Shown here: positions 43,454 to 52,237 of the stretch, piece by piece
How positions within the stretch are numbered: position 1 is the first letter of the stretch
Layout of the letters: each line of letters opens with the position of its first letter
Assembly: GCF_050410775.1 (NCBI RefSeq)
Contig: NZ_CP191229.1
Length of the DNA stretch: 64,000 nt
Direction: 5' to 3' (one strand)
From: Erwinia sp050410775
GTDB lineage: Bacteria; Pseudomonadota; Gammaproteobacteria; Enterobacterales; Enterobacteriaceae
Made by a program: the position numbers and the translations under genes
Notes under the pieces: model-generated
Database searches by the model: none
Told to the model about the DNA's origin: nothing
The model's input: only the letters and a program-made list of their open reading frames with translations

Positions 43454-45184
43454 GTGAATATTCAGGCTCTTCTTTCAGAAAAAGTCAGTCAGGCGATGAT
43501 CGCAGCAGGCGCCCCGGCCGACTGTGAACCGCAGGTTCGACAGTCAGCCAAGGCGCAGTTTGGTGATTACCAGGCAAACGGCATCATGGCCGTGGCCAAA
43601 AAACTGGGCATGGCGCCCCGACAGCTGGCGGAAGAAGTCCTCAGACATCTCGATCTTCAGGGGGTCGCCAGCAAGGTTGAGATCGCGGGTCCGGGCTTCA
43701 TCAATCTTTTCCTCGACGCCGGCTGGCTTTCTGCGCAGGTGGACAGCGTCATTGATGCGCCGCGACTGGGCGTCGCGCCGGTCACGCCGCAAACGGTAGT
43801 GATCGACTATTCTGCGCCAAACGTCGCTAAAGAGATGCATGTGGGCCACGTCCGCTCAACCATCATCGGTGATGCCGCAGTCCGCACGCTCTCCTTCCTC
43901 GGCCATAACGTCATCCGTGCTAACCATGTGGGTGACTGGGGAACGCAGTTTGGCATGCTAATCGCCTTTCTTGAGAAGCAGCAGAGCGAACATCACGAAG
44001 AGATCGCCCTCGCCGATCTGGAAAACTTCTACCGCGAAGCGAAACGCACCTATGACGAAGATCCGGCGTTTGCCGAGCGCGCGCGCGGCTACGTGGTCAA
44101 GCTTCAGGGTGGCGATGAGTACTGCCGCAAGATGTGGAAAAAGCTGGTTGATATCACCATGTCGCATAACCAGATCGTCTACGACCGTATGAACGTGACG
44201 CTGACCCGCGATGACGTAATGGGCGAAAGCCTCTATAACGCCATGCTGCCCGGCATCGTGGCCGACCTGAAAGCCAAAGGTCTGGCGGTGGAGAGCGAAG
44301 GCGCAACGGTCGTCTTCCTGGATGAGTACAAAAACAAAGATGGCGACCCGATGGGCGTTATCATCCAGAAAAAAGATGGCGGCTATCTCTATACCACCAC
44401 CGACATCGCCTGCGCCAAATATCGTTATGAGACGCTGAAGGCCGACCGCGTACTCTATTATATTGACTCACGTCAGCATCAGCACCTGATGCAGGCGTGG
44501 ACCATCGTCCGTAAAGCGGGCTACGTGCCTGAGTCCGTGCCGCTTGAGCATCACGCTTTCGGCATGATGCTTGGCAAGGATGGCAAGCCGTTCAAGACCC
44601 GCGCTGGCGGCACCATCAAACTTTCCGATCTGCTGGATGAGGCGGTGGAGCGCGCCACCCAACTGGTTCGCGAGAAGAACCCCGATATGCCTGCCGGTGA
44701 GCTGAAAGCGCTGGCAAACAGCGTCGGCATTGGTGCCGTAAAATACGCGGACCTCTCCAAAAGCCGCACCACCGATTACGTGTTTGACTGGGATAACATG
44801 CTGGCCTTCGAGGGCAATACCGCGCCCTATATGCAATATGCCTATACCCGCGTGCTTTCCGTCTTCCGCAAGGCAGGCATCGCGGAATCTGAAGTGATCG
44901 GGAAAACCGTTATTGCGGAAGATCGTGAAGCTGCGCTGGCCGTACGTCTGCTCCAGTTTGATGAAACCATTACTCAGGTTGCCCGCGACGGCACGCCGCA
45001 CGTGATGTGTGCTTATCTCTACGATCTGGCAGGCCTGTTCTCCGGCTTTTACGAGCACTGCCCGATTCTGTCGGCGGCGGATGAGGCGACCCGACAGAGC
45101 CGCCTGAAGCTGGCGCTGCTGACGGCAAAAACGCTGAAGCTGGGTCTGGATACGCTGGGCATTGAAACAGTAGAAAGGATGTAA
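43454..45184 (+). CDS. argS: Arginine--tRNA ligase
   Basis: A 576-residue class I synthetase (577 in E. coli). Arg-specific N-terminal domain, HIGH-like HVGHVRSTIIGD at about 131-142, the class-typical YIDSRQHQH and DALD-type anticodon domain (TPHVMCAYLYDLAGLFSGFY). GTG start with AAGGTAAC upstream. Convergent with flhE; the second copy of the palindromic repeat lies between them. Confidence 0.97.
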   Translation: MNIQALLSEKVSQAMIAAGAPADCEPQVRQSAKAQFGDYQANGIMAVAKKLGMAPRQLAEEVLRHLDLQGVASKVEIAGPGFINLFLDAGWLSAQVDSVIDAPRLGVAPVTPQTVVIDYSAPNVAKEMHVGHVRSTIIGDAAVRTLSFLGHNVIRANHVGDWGTQFGMLIAFLEKQQSEHHEEIALADLENFYREAKRTYDEDPAFAERARGYVVKLQGGDEYCRKMWKKLVDITMSHNQIVYDRMNVTLTRDDVMGESLYNAMLPGIVADLKAKGLAVESEGATVVFLDEYKNKDGDPMGVIIQKKDGGYLYTTTDIACAKYRYETLKADRVLYYIDSRQHQHLMQAWTIVRKAGYVPESVPLEHHAFGMMLGKDGKPFKTRAGGTIKLSDLLDEAVERATQLVREKNPDMPAGELKALANSVGIGAVKYADLSKSRTTDYVFDWDNMLAFEGNTAPYMQYAYTRVLSVFRKAGIAESEVIGKTVIAEDREAALAVRLLQFDETITQVARDGTPHVMCAYLYDLAGLFSGFYEHCPILSAADEATRQSRLKLALLTAKTLKLGLDTLGIETVERM

Positions 45185-45255
45185 TGCCCTTTCCGTTTCG
45201 GTAATGCCAAAGAGGGGATTCGTAATTCTCTCTTTGCAGGTTGGGCACCTGCTTC

Positions 45256-45356
45256 GGGAGTACCGGTCGATCGTAAAGACGCAAAAAGCGTCGTCCCTGA
45301 CAGCTCGGCCCGCGCCGTCCATGGCGCGGGACGCTTTACTTTCGACCGGTACTCCC
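45256..45356. repeat. Dispersed cloverleaf-like palindromic repeat, copy 2
   Basis: 101 bases. The outer 15-bp arms GGGAGTACCGGTCGA (45256-45270) and TCGACCGGTACTCCC (45342-45356) pair perfectly. The inner core GTAAAG...CTTTAC, GACGC-AAAAA-GCGTC and CCCGCGCC-GTCCAT-GGCGCGGG is shared with 3690-3789. Lies between convergent argS and flhE. Confidence 0.85.
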
Positions 45357-45410
45357 TTCGCTTTAACCTTATGCGCCGTCTGAAAAAGAAAACCAGCAGT
45401 TGCCTCTTTT

Positions 45411-45803
45411 TTATTGGTAGTTAACCATCACCTGATTACTCAATACGCGCAGCGGCAGCGGTAGTCTTCCCTTGCCCTGAACGCCATAGGCAAAATGCAG
45501 AGTCTCTCCCGCATTAACATTGGTCAGGCCCCGCGTCGTTCCGCTGGCGCCTTCCAGCGCCACGCAGCGGCTTTGCGCGCAGAGATAAGCACGCAGGCCG
45601 GACGGCGGTGGGCCGGTCAGCACATAGCGCCAGGCGATCTCCGTCATCACGCCGGTAACCGGTTCTGCCGGGCTGAGCGCTGACGACGTGGCCATTTCAC
45701 CACGGTTACTGATACCCGGGCCGGGTGAACTGGCCTGCCAGCCGCCGCCGGCCATCGCCGCGCCGGGTAGAACCAGCGCCAGCAGCAGCGCAGCATTTCT
45801 CAT
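45411..45803 (-). CDS. flhE: Flagellar protein FlhE
   Basis: A 130-residue periplasmic protein with signal peptide MRNAALLLALVLPGAAMA. FlhE modulates flagellar export, proposed to limit proton leak through the export gate. Two Cys (YLCAQSRC) may form a disulfide. Last gene of flhBAE; its start abuts the flhA stop. Confidence 0.93.
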   Translation of the reverse strand: MRNAALLLALVLPGAAMAGGGWQASSPGPGISNRGEMATSSALSPAEPVTGVMTEIAWRYVLTGPPPSGLRAYLCAQSRCVALEGASGTTRGLTNVNAGETLHFAYGVQGKGRLPLPLRVLSNQVMVNYQ

Positions 45804-47881
45804 TACTGCCCTCCTATGGTCGACGTCATACGGATTTGACGGTTATCGGTCAGCTCAAGGTTAGAGATCACCATCAGCTGCGGCAGGTTGCGGCGCAGGA
45901 AGCGGGCCAGCAGCGCACGGAGAGGGTGATTAACCAGCAATACCGGCGGCGCCCCCAGCGACTCCTGATGATTCAGCGCGCCCTGCGCCTGCGCCAGCAG
46001 ACGATCGGCGAGGCCAGGTTCCAGCCCGCCGCCGCCCTGCAACGCCTGCAGCAGCAGCCGTTCCAGCGAACTGTCCAGGCCAATAACCTGCACTTCGCCG
46101 TTGCCCGGGAACCACTGCTGAGTAATGGCTCTGCCCAGCGCAACGCGCACGACAGAGGTCAGCTCATGTGGATCGTTCTGCACAGGCGCGTGCTCGGCCA
46201 GCGTTTCAATAATGGTGCGCATATCACGCATAGAAACGCGTTCCAGAAGCAGGTTTTGCAGCACTTTATGCAGCGTCGTTAATGTGATGACGCCAGGGAT
46301 CAGATCTTCCGTCAGCTTTGGCATCTCCTGGGTCACGCGATCCAGCAGCTGCTGCGCTTCCTGACGACCAAATAGCTCGCTGGCGTGCTGCCCAATCAGG
46401 TGATTGAGGTGCGTGGCGACTACCGTGCTCGCCTCCACCACGGTGAAGCCCTGAATCTGCGCCTGCTCTTTCAGGGCGCTATCGATCCAGACCGCCGCCA
46501 GGCCAAAGGCCGGATCGACCGTCGCTTCCCCCGGCAGCGTCCCCGCCGCCGTGCCGGGGTTGATCGCCATCCAGCGCCCCGGATAGGCGTCGCCACTGCC
46601 AATTTCCACACCCTTCATCAGAATGCGGTAGCGAGCCGGCGGCAGATCCATATTGTCACGGATGTGCACTACCGGCGGCAGGAACCCCATCTCCTGAGCG
46701 AATTTCTTACGAATGCTGCGGATACGTCCCAGCAGTTCGCCATCTTGTGTGTTATCCACCATCGGGATCAGGCGGTAGCCCACCTCCATCCCGAGCGAAT
46801 CTTCAAGCTGGACGTCGGTCCAGGAAGCTTCCACCGTGGCCGCCGTTTCAGCCTGACGGGGCTTAACCGGCACTTCCGCCTTCGGTTGAGTCTCTTTGCC
46901 TCTGAGATACCAGGCCAGGCCAAGCAGCGCCGCCGTGAAGAGCAGGAAGACGAAGTTCGGCATCCCTGGCACCATGCCGAGCATACCCAGCACGCCCGCA
47001 CTCAGCATCATTACGCGTGGATTTTTGAACAGCTGGGTTACCATCTGCTCGCCAACGTCCTGATCGGTCGCGACGCGGGTTACGATAACGCCCGCTGCGG
47101 TGGAGATCACCAGCGCCGGGATCTGGGCCACGAGGCCGTCACCGATGGTCAGCAGCGTATAGGTTTCACCGGCGCTACCAACGGACATGCCGTGCTGAAT
47201 CACCCCTACCAGCAGGCCGCCCACCACGTTGATCACCATAATCAAGATGCCCGCGATAGCATCGCCGCGCACAAACTTACTCGCACCGTCCATCGAACCG
47301 TAGAAGTCAGCTTCCTGGGTTACATCAGAGCGGCGCTTTTTCGCCTCCTCTTCGCCAATCAGTCCGGCGTTAAGGTCGGCGTCGATCGCCATCTGCTTGC
47401 CCGGCATCCCATCAAGAACAAAGCGCGCGCCCACTTCAGCGATACGGCCCGCACCTTTGGTGATAACCATAAAGTTGATGATAACGAGGATGATAAACAC
47501 CACGATACCGATGGCGAAGTTGCCGCCTACCAGGAAGTGCCCGAAGGCTTCCACGACCTGACCTGCCGCCGCGCCGCCGGTATGCCCTTCCATCAGGATA
47601 ATACGCGTGGAGGCGACGTTCAGCGCCAGGCGTAACAGCGTGGAGAAGAGCAGAATGGTTGGAAAGGCGGCGAATTCCAGCGTGCGCTGGGTAAACATTG
47701 CCACCAGCAGCACCATAATCGACAGCGCAATATTAAAGGTGAAGAGCAAGTCGAGGATGAAGGCCGGCAGCGGCAGCACCATCATCGACAGGATCATCAG
47801 GATCAATACCGGCCCGGCCATAACCTGCCACTGGGTATCTTTAAAATTCGGTAAGCGCAATAGTGCGGCCAGATTCGCCAT
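45803..47881 (-). CDS. flhA: Flagellar export gate protein FlhA
   Basis: A 692-residue protein, E. coli length. The N-terminal half holds about eight membrane segments, with the FHIPEP-type conserved loop (RIAEVGARFVLDGMPGKQMA); the C-terminal cytoplasmic domain binds chaperone-substrate complexes. One-base overlap with flhB at the 5' side. Confidence 0.97.
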   Translation of the reverse strand: MANLAALLRLPNFKDTQWQVMAGPVLILMILSMMVLPLPAFILDLLFTFNIALSIMVLLVAMFTQRTLEFAAFPTILLFSTLLRLALNVASTRIILMEGHTGGAAAGQVVEAFGHFLVGGNFAIGIVVFIILVIINFMVITKGAGRIAEVGARFVLDGMPGKQMAIDADLNAGLIGEEEAKKRRSDVTQEADFYGSMDGASKFVRGDAIAGILIMVINVVGGLLVGVIQHGMSVGSAGETYTLLTIGDGLVAQIPALVISTAAGVIVTRVATDQDVGEQMVTQLFKNPRVMMLSAGVLGMLGMVPGMPNFVFLLFTAALLGLAWYLRGKETQPKAEVPVKPRQAETAATVEASWTDVQLEDSLGMEVGYRLIPMVDNTQDGELLGRIRSIRKKFAQEMGFLPPVVHIRDNMDLPPARYRILMKGVEIGSGDAYPGRWMAINPGTAAGTLPGEATVDPAFGLAAVWIDSALKEQAQIQGFTVVEASTVVATHLNHLIGQHASELFGRQEAQQLLDRVTQEMPKLTEDLIPGVITLTTLHKVLQNLLLERVSMRDMRTIIETLAEHAPVQNDPHELTSVVRVALGRAITQQWFPGNGEVQVIGLDSSLERLLLQALQGGGGLEPGLADRLLAQAQGALNHQESLGAPPVLLVNHPLRALLARFLRRNLPQLMVISNLELTDNRQIRMTSTIGGQ

Positions 47882-49026
47882 CAGTCTTCTTCTCTTGAGC
47901 CAAAGTCCAGCGCTTCCGGCACCGGTAAATTGTCAGGTTTTTTCGGGGCCAGGCCTCCCTCCAGCTTCCAGCGGCGGAGCTGCCAGACCCAGGCTAACAC
48001 TTCTGCTACAGCGGCATATAACGTGCCCGGAATATGCTGCCCAATCTCAGTATGCCGGTAGAGCGCACGCGCCAGCGGCGGCGCTTCCAGCAGGGGAATA
48101 CGGTGCTCTTTGCCCAGTTCACGAATGCGCAGCGCAATCTCTCCGGCGCCTTTCGCCACCACTTTAGGGGCGCTCATTTTGCCTTCGTCATATTTCAGCG
48201 CCACCGAGTAGTGCGTTGGGTTGGTGACGATCACGTCCGCCTTCGGCACGTCAGACATCATGCGACGCTGGGCCGCGGCCCGCATCTGCTGCCGGATGCG
48301 TCCTTTTACATGCGGATCGCCCTCCTGCTGTTTGTACTCGTCGCGGATATTCTGGCGGGTCATGCGCAGCCCTTTGTAGTAGCTGTACACCTGCCAGAAG
48401 ACGTCAAACCCCACCATCGGCGACAGCCCGAGGACGATCAGCAGACAGCACATGGCGATCATATTCAGGGCGCTGGCCAGCGCATTAAACGGCGACTCGC
48501 TGACTAACCTCAGCATCTCCGGCCAGTGCGTACGCAGATAGAGCCAGGTTACACAGCCCACCAGTATCGCCTTCAGCACCGCTTTAAGCAGTTCCGCCGC
48601 CGACTGCGCGGAAAACAACTTCCCCAGCCCTTTGATCGGGTTTAATTTGCCCATATCAAACTTGATTGCTTTGCCGCTGATGAGAACCCCACCGAGCAGC
48701 ATTGGCGCGGCGATGGCGACCAGTACCAGTCCGGCCATCATCGGCAACAGCGCAAAAACAGCCTGCGGGATCAGGTAACCAATTTGGTGCAGCATCAGGC
48801 TGCTGTCGCTGACGACCGTATGATTGAACTTCAGGCCGTCGGCCAGCAGAGCGCCAAGCTTCCTGGCAATCGTGAGGCCGCTCAGCCATAAAATACTCAA
48901 CCCCGCCACCAGCATCAGGACAGAAGTCAGCTCCCGCGATCGCGGAATCTGCCCCTCTTCCCTCGCCTTTTCTATTCGGTGGGGTGTGGCGTCTTCGGTC
49001 TTTTCCTCGTCGCTGTCCTGGGACAC
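47881..49026 (-). CDS. flhB: Flagellar export switch protein FlhB
   Basis: A 381-residue protein with four N-terminal membrane helices and a C-terminal domain with the autocleavage motif NPTH (VIVTNPTHYSVALKY) that switches substrate specificity from rod/hook to filament. First gene of flhBAE, separated from cheZ by a terminator. Confidence 0.97.
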   Translation of the reverse strand: MSQDSDEEKTEDATPHRIEKAREEGQIPRSRELTSVLMLVAGLSILWLSGLTIARKLGALLADGLKFNHTVVSDSSLMLHQIGYLIPQAVFALLPMMAGLVLVAIAAPMLLGGVLISGKAIKFDMGKLNPIKGLGKLFSAQSAAELLKAVLKAILVGCVTWLYLRTHWPEMLRLVSESPFNALASALNMIAMCCLLIVLGLSPMVGFDVFWQVYSYYKGLRMTRQNIRDEYKQQEGDPHVKGRIRQQMRAAAQRRMMSDVPKADVIVTNPTHYSVALKYDEGKMSAPKVVAKGAGEIALRIRELGKEHRIPLLEAPPLARALYRHTEIGQHIPGTLYAAVAEVLAWVWQLRRWKLEGGLAPKKPDNLPVPEALDFGSREED

Positions 49027-49136
49027 GGCAGCTTACCTCAATGCGAAATTTCAGCGGCTAGCATGCCAAATCCGCGCAGCGATGATGGCGCGAGTAAACG
49101 CGTAAAAGGGGGGTTATTTTGCGGATAGCGGAGAAA

Positions 49137-49158
49137 GGGGACGGCCGAAGCCGTCCCC
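49137..49158 (-). terminator. cheZ terminator
   Basis: On the minus strand GGGGACGGC-TTCG-GCCGTCCCC followed by TTTCTCC: a nine-bp stem with a stable TTCG loop between cheZ and flhB. Confidence 0.88.
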
Positions 49159-49205
49159 TGGTTCAGGGAGTCACAGAAATGGTTTGCCGCCGGAGCGGCA
49201 GAGGA

Positions 49206-49850
49206 TCAGAATCCGAGGCTGTCCAGCAGGTCATCAACCTGATCCTGGTTCGCCACCACGCCCGGTGCCGCGCCGTTAATTTGCGGTCCGTTAAGCAGGC
49301 TGTCCGCATCCTTTTTAGGAAGCGACGCCGGTTCTGGCATATTCTCCAGCAGCACCGCCAGCAGCTGACGCTCAATCTCCTGGATAACATCCATCATGCG
49401 TTTGATCACCTGACCGGTAAGGTCCTGGAAATCCTGCGCCATCATGATTTCCATCAGCTGAGCGTTAGTGAACGAGGTATGCTCCGGCACGGCTTCCAGA
49501 TAACCACGGGTATCCGATACCAACGTGCGTGCGTCGGCCAGATCGACAGGATGTTCAAACCACTCATCCCAGCGCCCTTTCAGGTCTTTCGCGCCATTTT
49601 CCATCAGCGTCTGCCGTGGCTGAGAAGCCTCCACACAGTTCAGGGCTCGCTCTGCCGCCTGCGCGGTCATTTGCACTACGTAATCCAGTCGATCGCGCGC
49701 ATCAGGAATGGCTTCAGCCGCTTCGGCTATCGCCTGATCCAGGCCCAGCTCACGCAGGCTGTCGCGCAGCATCCGCGTAAGGGACCCGATGCGGGTTATG
49801 ATGCCATGTGCAGAAGCCGCATCAACATTTGGTGTCGGAATAGTGGTCAT
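49206..49850 (-). CDS. cheZ: CheY phosphatase CheZ
   Basis: A 214-residue (E. coli length) helical dimer dephosphorylating CheY-P. The catalytic segment AQDFQDLTGQVIKRM carries the active Gln; the C-terminal CheY-binding peptide ends DDLLDSLGF. Confidence 0.96.
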   Translation of the reverse strand: MTTIPTPNVDAASAHGIITRIGSLTRMLRDSLRELGLDQAIAEAAEAIPDARDRLDYVVQMTAQAAERALNCVEASQPRQTLMENGAKDLKGRWDEWFEHPVDLADARTLVSDTRGYLEAVPEHTSFTNAQLMEIMMAQDFQDLTGQVIKRMMDVIQEIERQLLAVLLENMPEPASLPKKDADSLLNGPQINGAAPGVVANQDQVDDLLDSLGF

Positions 49851-49859
49851 CTCGGCTCC

Positions 49860-50249
49860 TTACATACCCAGCTTTTCGAAGATCTTACCTAACTTCTCTT
49901 CAAGAGTGGCTGCCGTAAAAGGTTTAACAACGTAGCCGCTGGCTCCCGCCTGAGCAGCCGCAATAATATTCTCTTTTTTCGCTTCTGCCGTCACCATCAG
50001 CACGGGCAGTTTGCTCATCGCCCCGTCGGCACGAATGGTTTGCAGCAGCTGCAATCCGTCCATGTTGGGCATGTTCCAGTCGGAGATCACGAAGTCGAAC
50101 CCGCCGGCACGCAGTTTCGCCAGCGCGTCAACGCCATCTTCTGCCTCTTCAACATTGTTGAAGCCCAGCTCTTTCAGCAGGTTACGGACGATACGACGCA
50201 TCGTGTTGAAATCGTCGACCACCAGAAACCGCATATTTTTATCAGCCAT
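49860..50249 (-). CDS. cheY: Chemotaxis response regulator CheY
   Basis: A 129-residue single-domain receiver that binds FliM when phosphorylated. Asp12/Asp13 (VVDDFN), phospho-Asp57 (VISDWNMPNMDG), Thr87 (VTAEAK), and Lys109 (VVKPF) are in place. Confidence 0.97.
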   Translation of the reverse strand: MADKNMRFLVVDDFNTMRRIVRNLLKELGFNNVEEAEDGVDALAKLRAGGFDFVISDWNMPNMDGLQLLQTIRADGAMSKLPVLMVTAEAKKENIIAAAQAGASGYVVKPFTAATLEEKLGKIFEKLGM

Positions 50250-50290
50250 ACTTACTCCTGTTTTGTGTAGCCCCGCGGACGGGCGCTGCG

Positions 50291-51340
50291 TTATATACGT
50301 AATGCCTGTCCGGCGCTAATTTTTGCCAGCATGTGCTGGCTGATTTGGTGGAGATCCACCACTTCGCTGGCGCCCCCGAGGCCAATCGCCTCGCGGGGCA
50401 TCCCAAAGACCACACAGCTCGCTTCGTTCTGAGCGATGGTCCAGGCACCAGCTTTGTTCATTTCGAGCAGGCCAGCTGCTCCGTCGTTGCCCATTCCGGT
50501 CAGGATCACGCCTACGGCGTTGCGACCGGCATACTGCGCCACTGACTTAAACAAGACGTCCACCGAGGGCTTATGGCGGTTCACCGGCGGCCCTTCATTC
50601 AGCTTGACCTGATAGTTCGCGCCGCTGCGCGTCAGTTCCATATGCATCGCGCCGGGCGCGATATAGGCATGGCCGGGCAGAATTCGCTCACCGTCCTCGG
50701 CCTCTTTTACCGTGATCTGACACAGCTTATTCAGCCTCTCCGCAAAGGAGCGGGTAAAGCCTGGCGGCATATGCTGAGTAATCATCAACGCCGGGCTGGT
50801 TGCAGGCAGCGGCTGAAGCACATGACGGATCGCTTCTGTTCCCCCTGTAGACGCGCCAATGGCGATCAGCTTTTCGCTACTTAACAGCGGGCCCGCTTTC
50901 AGCATTGTCGGGGCTGGCTGAGGGCCGCGCATTTGCAGCCTGGCGCGGGAAGCCGCGCGTACCTTATCGGCGATCATCTGGCTGTAGCCCAGCATCCCTT
51001 CACGGATCCCGAGCGAGGGTTTCGTCACGAAATCCACCGCGCCGAGTTCCAGCGCTCTCAGAGTGATCTCCGAACCTTTCCCAGTCAGGGAAGAGACCAT
51101 CACCACCGGCATCGGCCTCAGACGCATCAGTTTTTCGAGAAAATCGAGGCCGTCCATACGCGGCATTTCCACATCCAACGTCAGTACGTCGGGGTTGAAC
51201 TGCTTGATAAGATCGCGTGCCACCAGCGGATCGGGCGCCGAGGCGACCATTTCCATATCTGAATGGCTGTTGATAATTTCCGTCATCAGCTGACGCATCA
51301 GTGCGGAGTCATCAACGCATAACACTCTGATTTTGCCCAT
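50291..51340 (-). CDS. cheB: Chemoreceptor glutamate methylesterase CheB
   Basis: A 349-residue receiver plus methylesterase. Phospho-Asp in LTLDVEMPRMDG; catalytic Ser in IGASTGGTEAI, His in TQHMPPGFT, Asp in TGMGNDG. An ATG at 51340 overlaps the cheR stop by one base and has better ribosome-site spacing; an ATG at 51343 is possible. Confidence 0.96.
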   Translation of the reverse strand: MGKIRVLCVDDSALMRQLMTEIINSHSDMEMVASAPDPLVARDLIKQFNPDVLTLDVEMPRMDGLDFLEKLMRLRPMPVVMVSSLTGKGSEITLRALELGAVDFVTKPSLGIREGMLGYSQMIADKVRAASRARLQMRGPQPAPTMLKAGPLLSSEKLIAIGASTGGTEAIRHVLQPLPATSPALMITQHMPPGFTRSFAERLNKLCQITVKEAEDGERILPGHAYIAPGAMHMELTRSGANYQVKLNEGPPVNRHKPSVDVLFKSVAQYAGRNAVGVILTGMGNDGAAGLLEMNKAGAWTIAQNEASCVVFGMPREAIGLGGASEVVDLHQISQHMLAKISAGQALRI

Positions 51341-52212
51341 CATCTTTCCTTAGTCAGTCCGTAGACCGTCTGGCCGCGCAGATAAAACTCTTTACTAATC
51401 TGGCTGAAGTTTTCCGAGTGACCGGCAAACAGTATGCCGCCGGGTTTCAGCATCGGCACAAAACGCCGTAAAATCTTCTCTTGCGTTTCTTTGTCAAAAT
51501 AGATCATGACGTTACGGCAGAAAATGGCATCAAACGGCCCCGGGACAGCCCACTCATTTGCCAGCAAATTAAGCTGGGCATAAGAGACCATGTTCGCCAG
51601 GTCGGGGCGCACCCGCACCATACCGGCGTGGGGGCCCGTGCCGCGAAAGAAAAACTTTTGCATCTGCTGCGGCGAGAGCGTCCGCAGCTCTTCCTGGCGA
51701 TAGACGCCTGCCAGCGCCTTCTCCAGCACCTGCGTGTCAATGTCGGTAGCGTGCACCTGGAATTTTCCCGGGCCGCTGCCCAGCGTTTCCGCCAGCGTCA
51801 GCGCGATGGAGTAAGGCTCCTCGCCGGTGGAGGCCGCGGCACACCAGACGTTAAAGTTGCCGCTGCGGCGTTTAGCGTGCTCGGCCAGAATCGGGAAGTG
51901 GTGCGCCTCACGGAAAAATGCCGTCAGGTTCGTGGTCAGCGAGTTGATAAACGCCTGCCACTCCGGGCTGTTGGAATCACTCTCCAGCAGCGCGAGGTAA
52001 CGGCCAAAATCGTCGATGCCCAGCATCCTCAGTCTGCGAACCAGCCGGTTGTAAACCATTTCCCGCTTGTGATCGGCCAGTACAATACCGGCTCGCTGAT
52101 AAATCAGCTGACTGATACGCCTGAAATGGGTATCGGATAACGGCAGTCGCTGTGCCATCTGGCCCAGCAGCGTTGCGTTTTCCGCCGGCGCTAACAACGT
52201 CGATTTTTTCAT
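51340..52212 (-). CDS. cheR: Chemoreceptor methyltransferase CheR
   Basis: A 290-residue SAM-dependent methyltransferase acting on receptor glutamates. N-terminal helical domain, SAM site FNVWCAAASTGEEPYSIAL at about 117-135, and GPFDAIFCRNVMIYFD. It binds the NWETF tail seen on the upstream receptor. Confidence 0.96.
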   Translation of the reverse strand: MKKSTLLAPAENATLLGQMAQRLPLSDTHFRRISQLIYQRAGIVLADHKREMVYNRLVRRLRMLGIDDFGRYLALLESDSNSPEWQAFINSLTTNLTAFFREAHHFPILAEHAKRRSGNFNVWCAAASTGEEPYSIALTLAETLGSGPGKFQVHATDIDTQVLEKALAGVYRQEELRTLSPQQMQKFFFRGTGPHAGMVRVRPDLANMVSYAQLNLLANEWAVPGPFDAIFCRNVMIYFDKETQEKILRRFVPMLKPGGILFAGHSENFSQISKEFYLRGQTVYGLTKER

Positions 52213-52237
52213 CCAGATTCACCCTGCTAAATGCAGT

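Noticed and set aside
46385..47635. 416-codon open frame on the plus strand opposite flhA
   Set aside because: Antisense shadow; flhA is certain by full-length homology.
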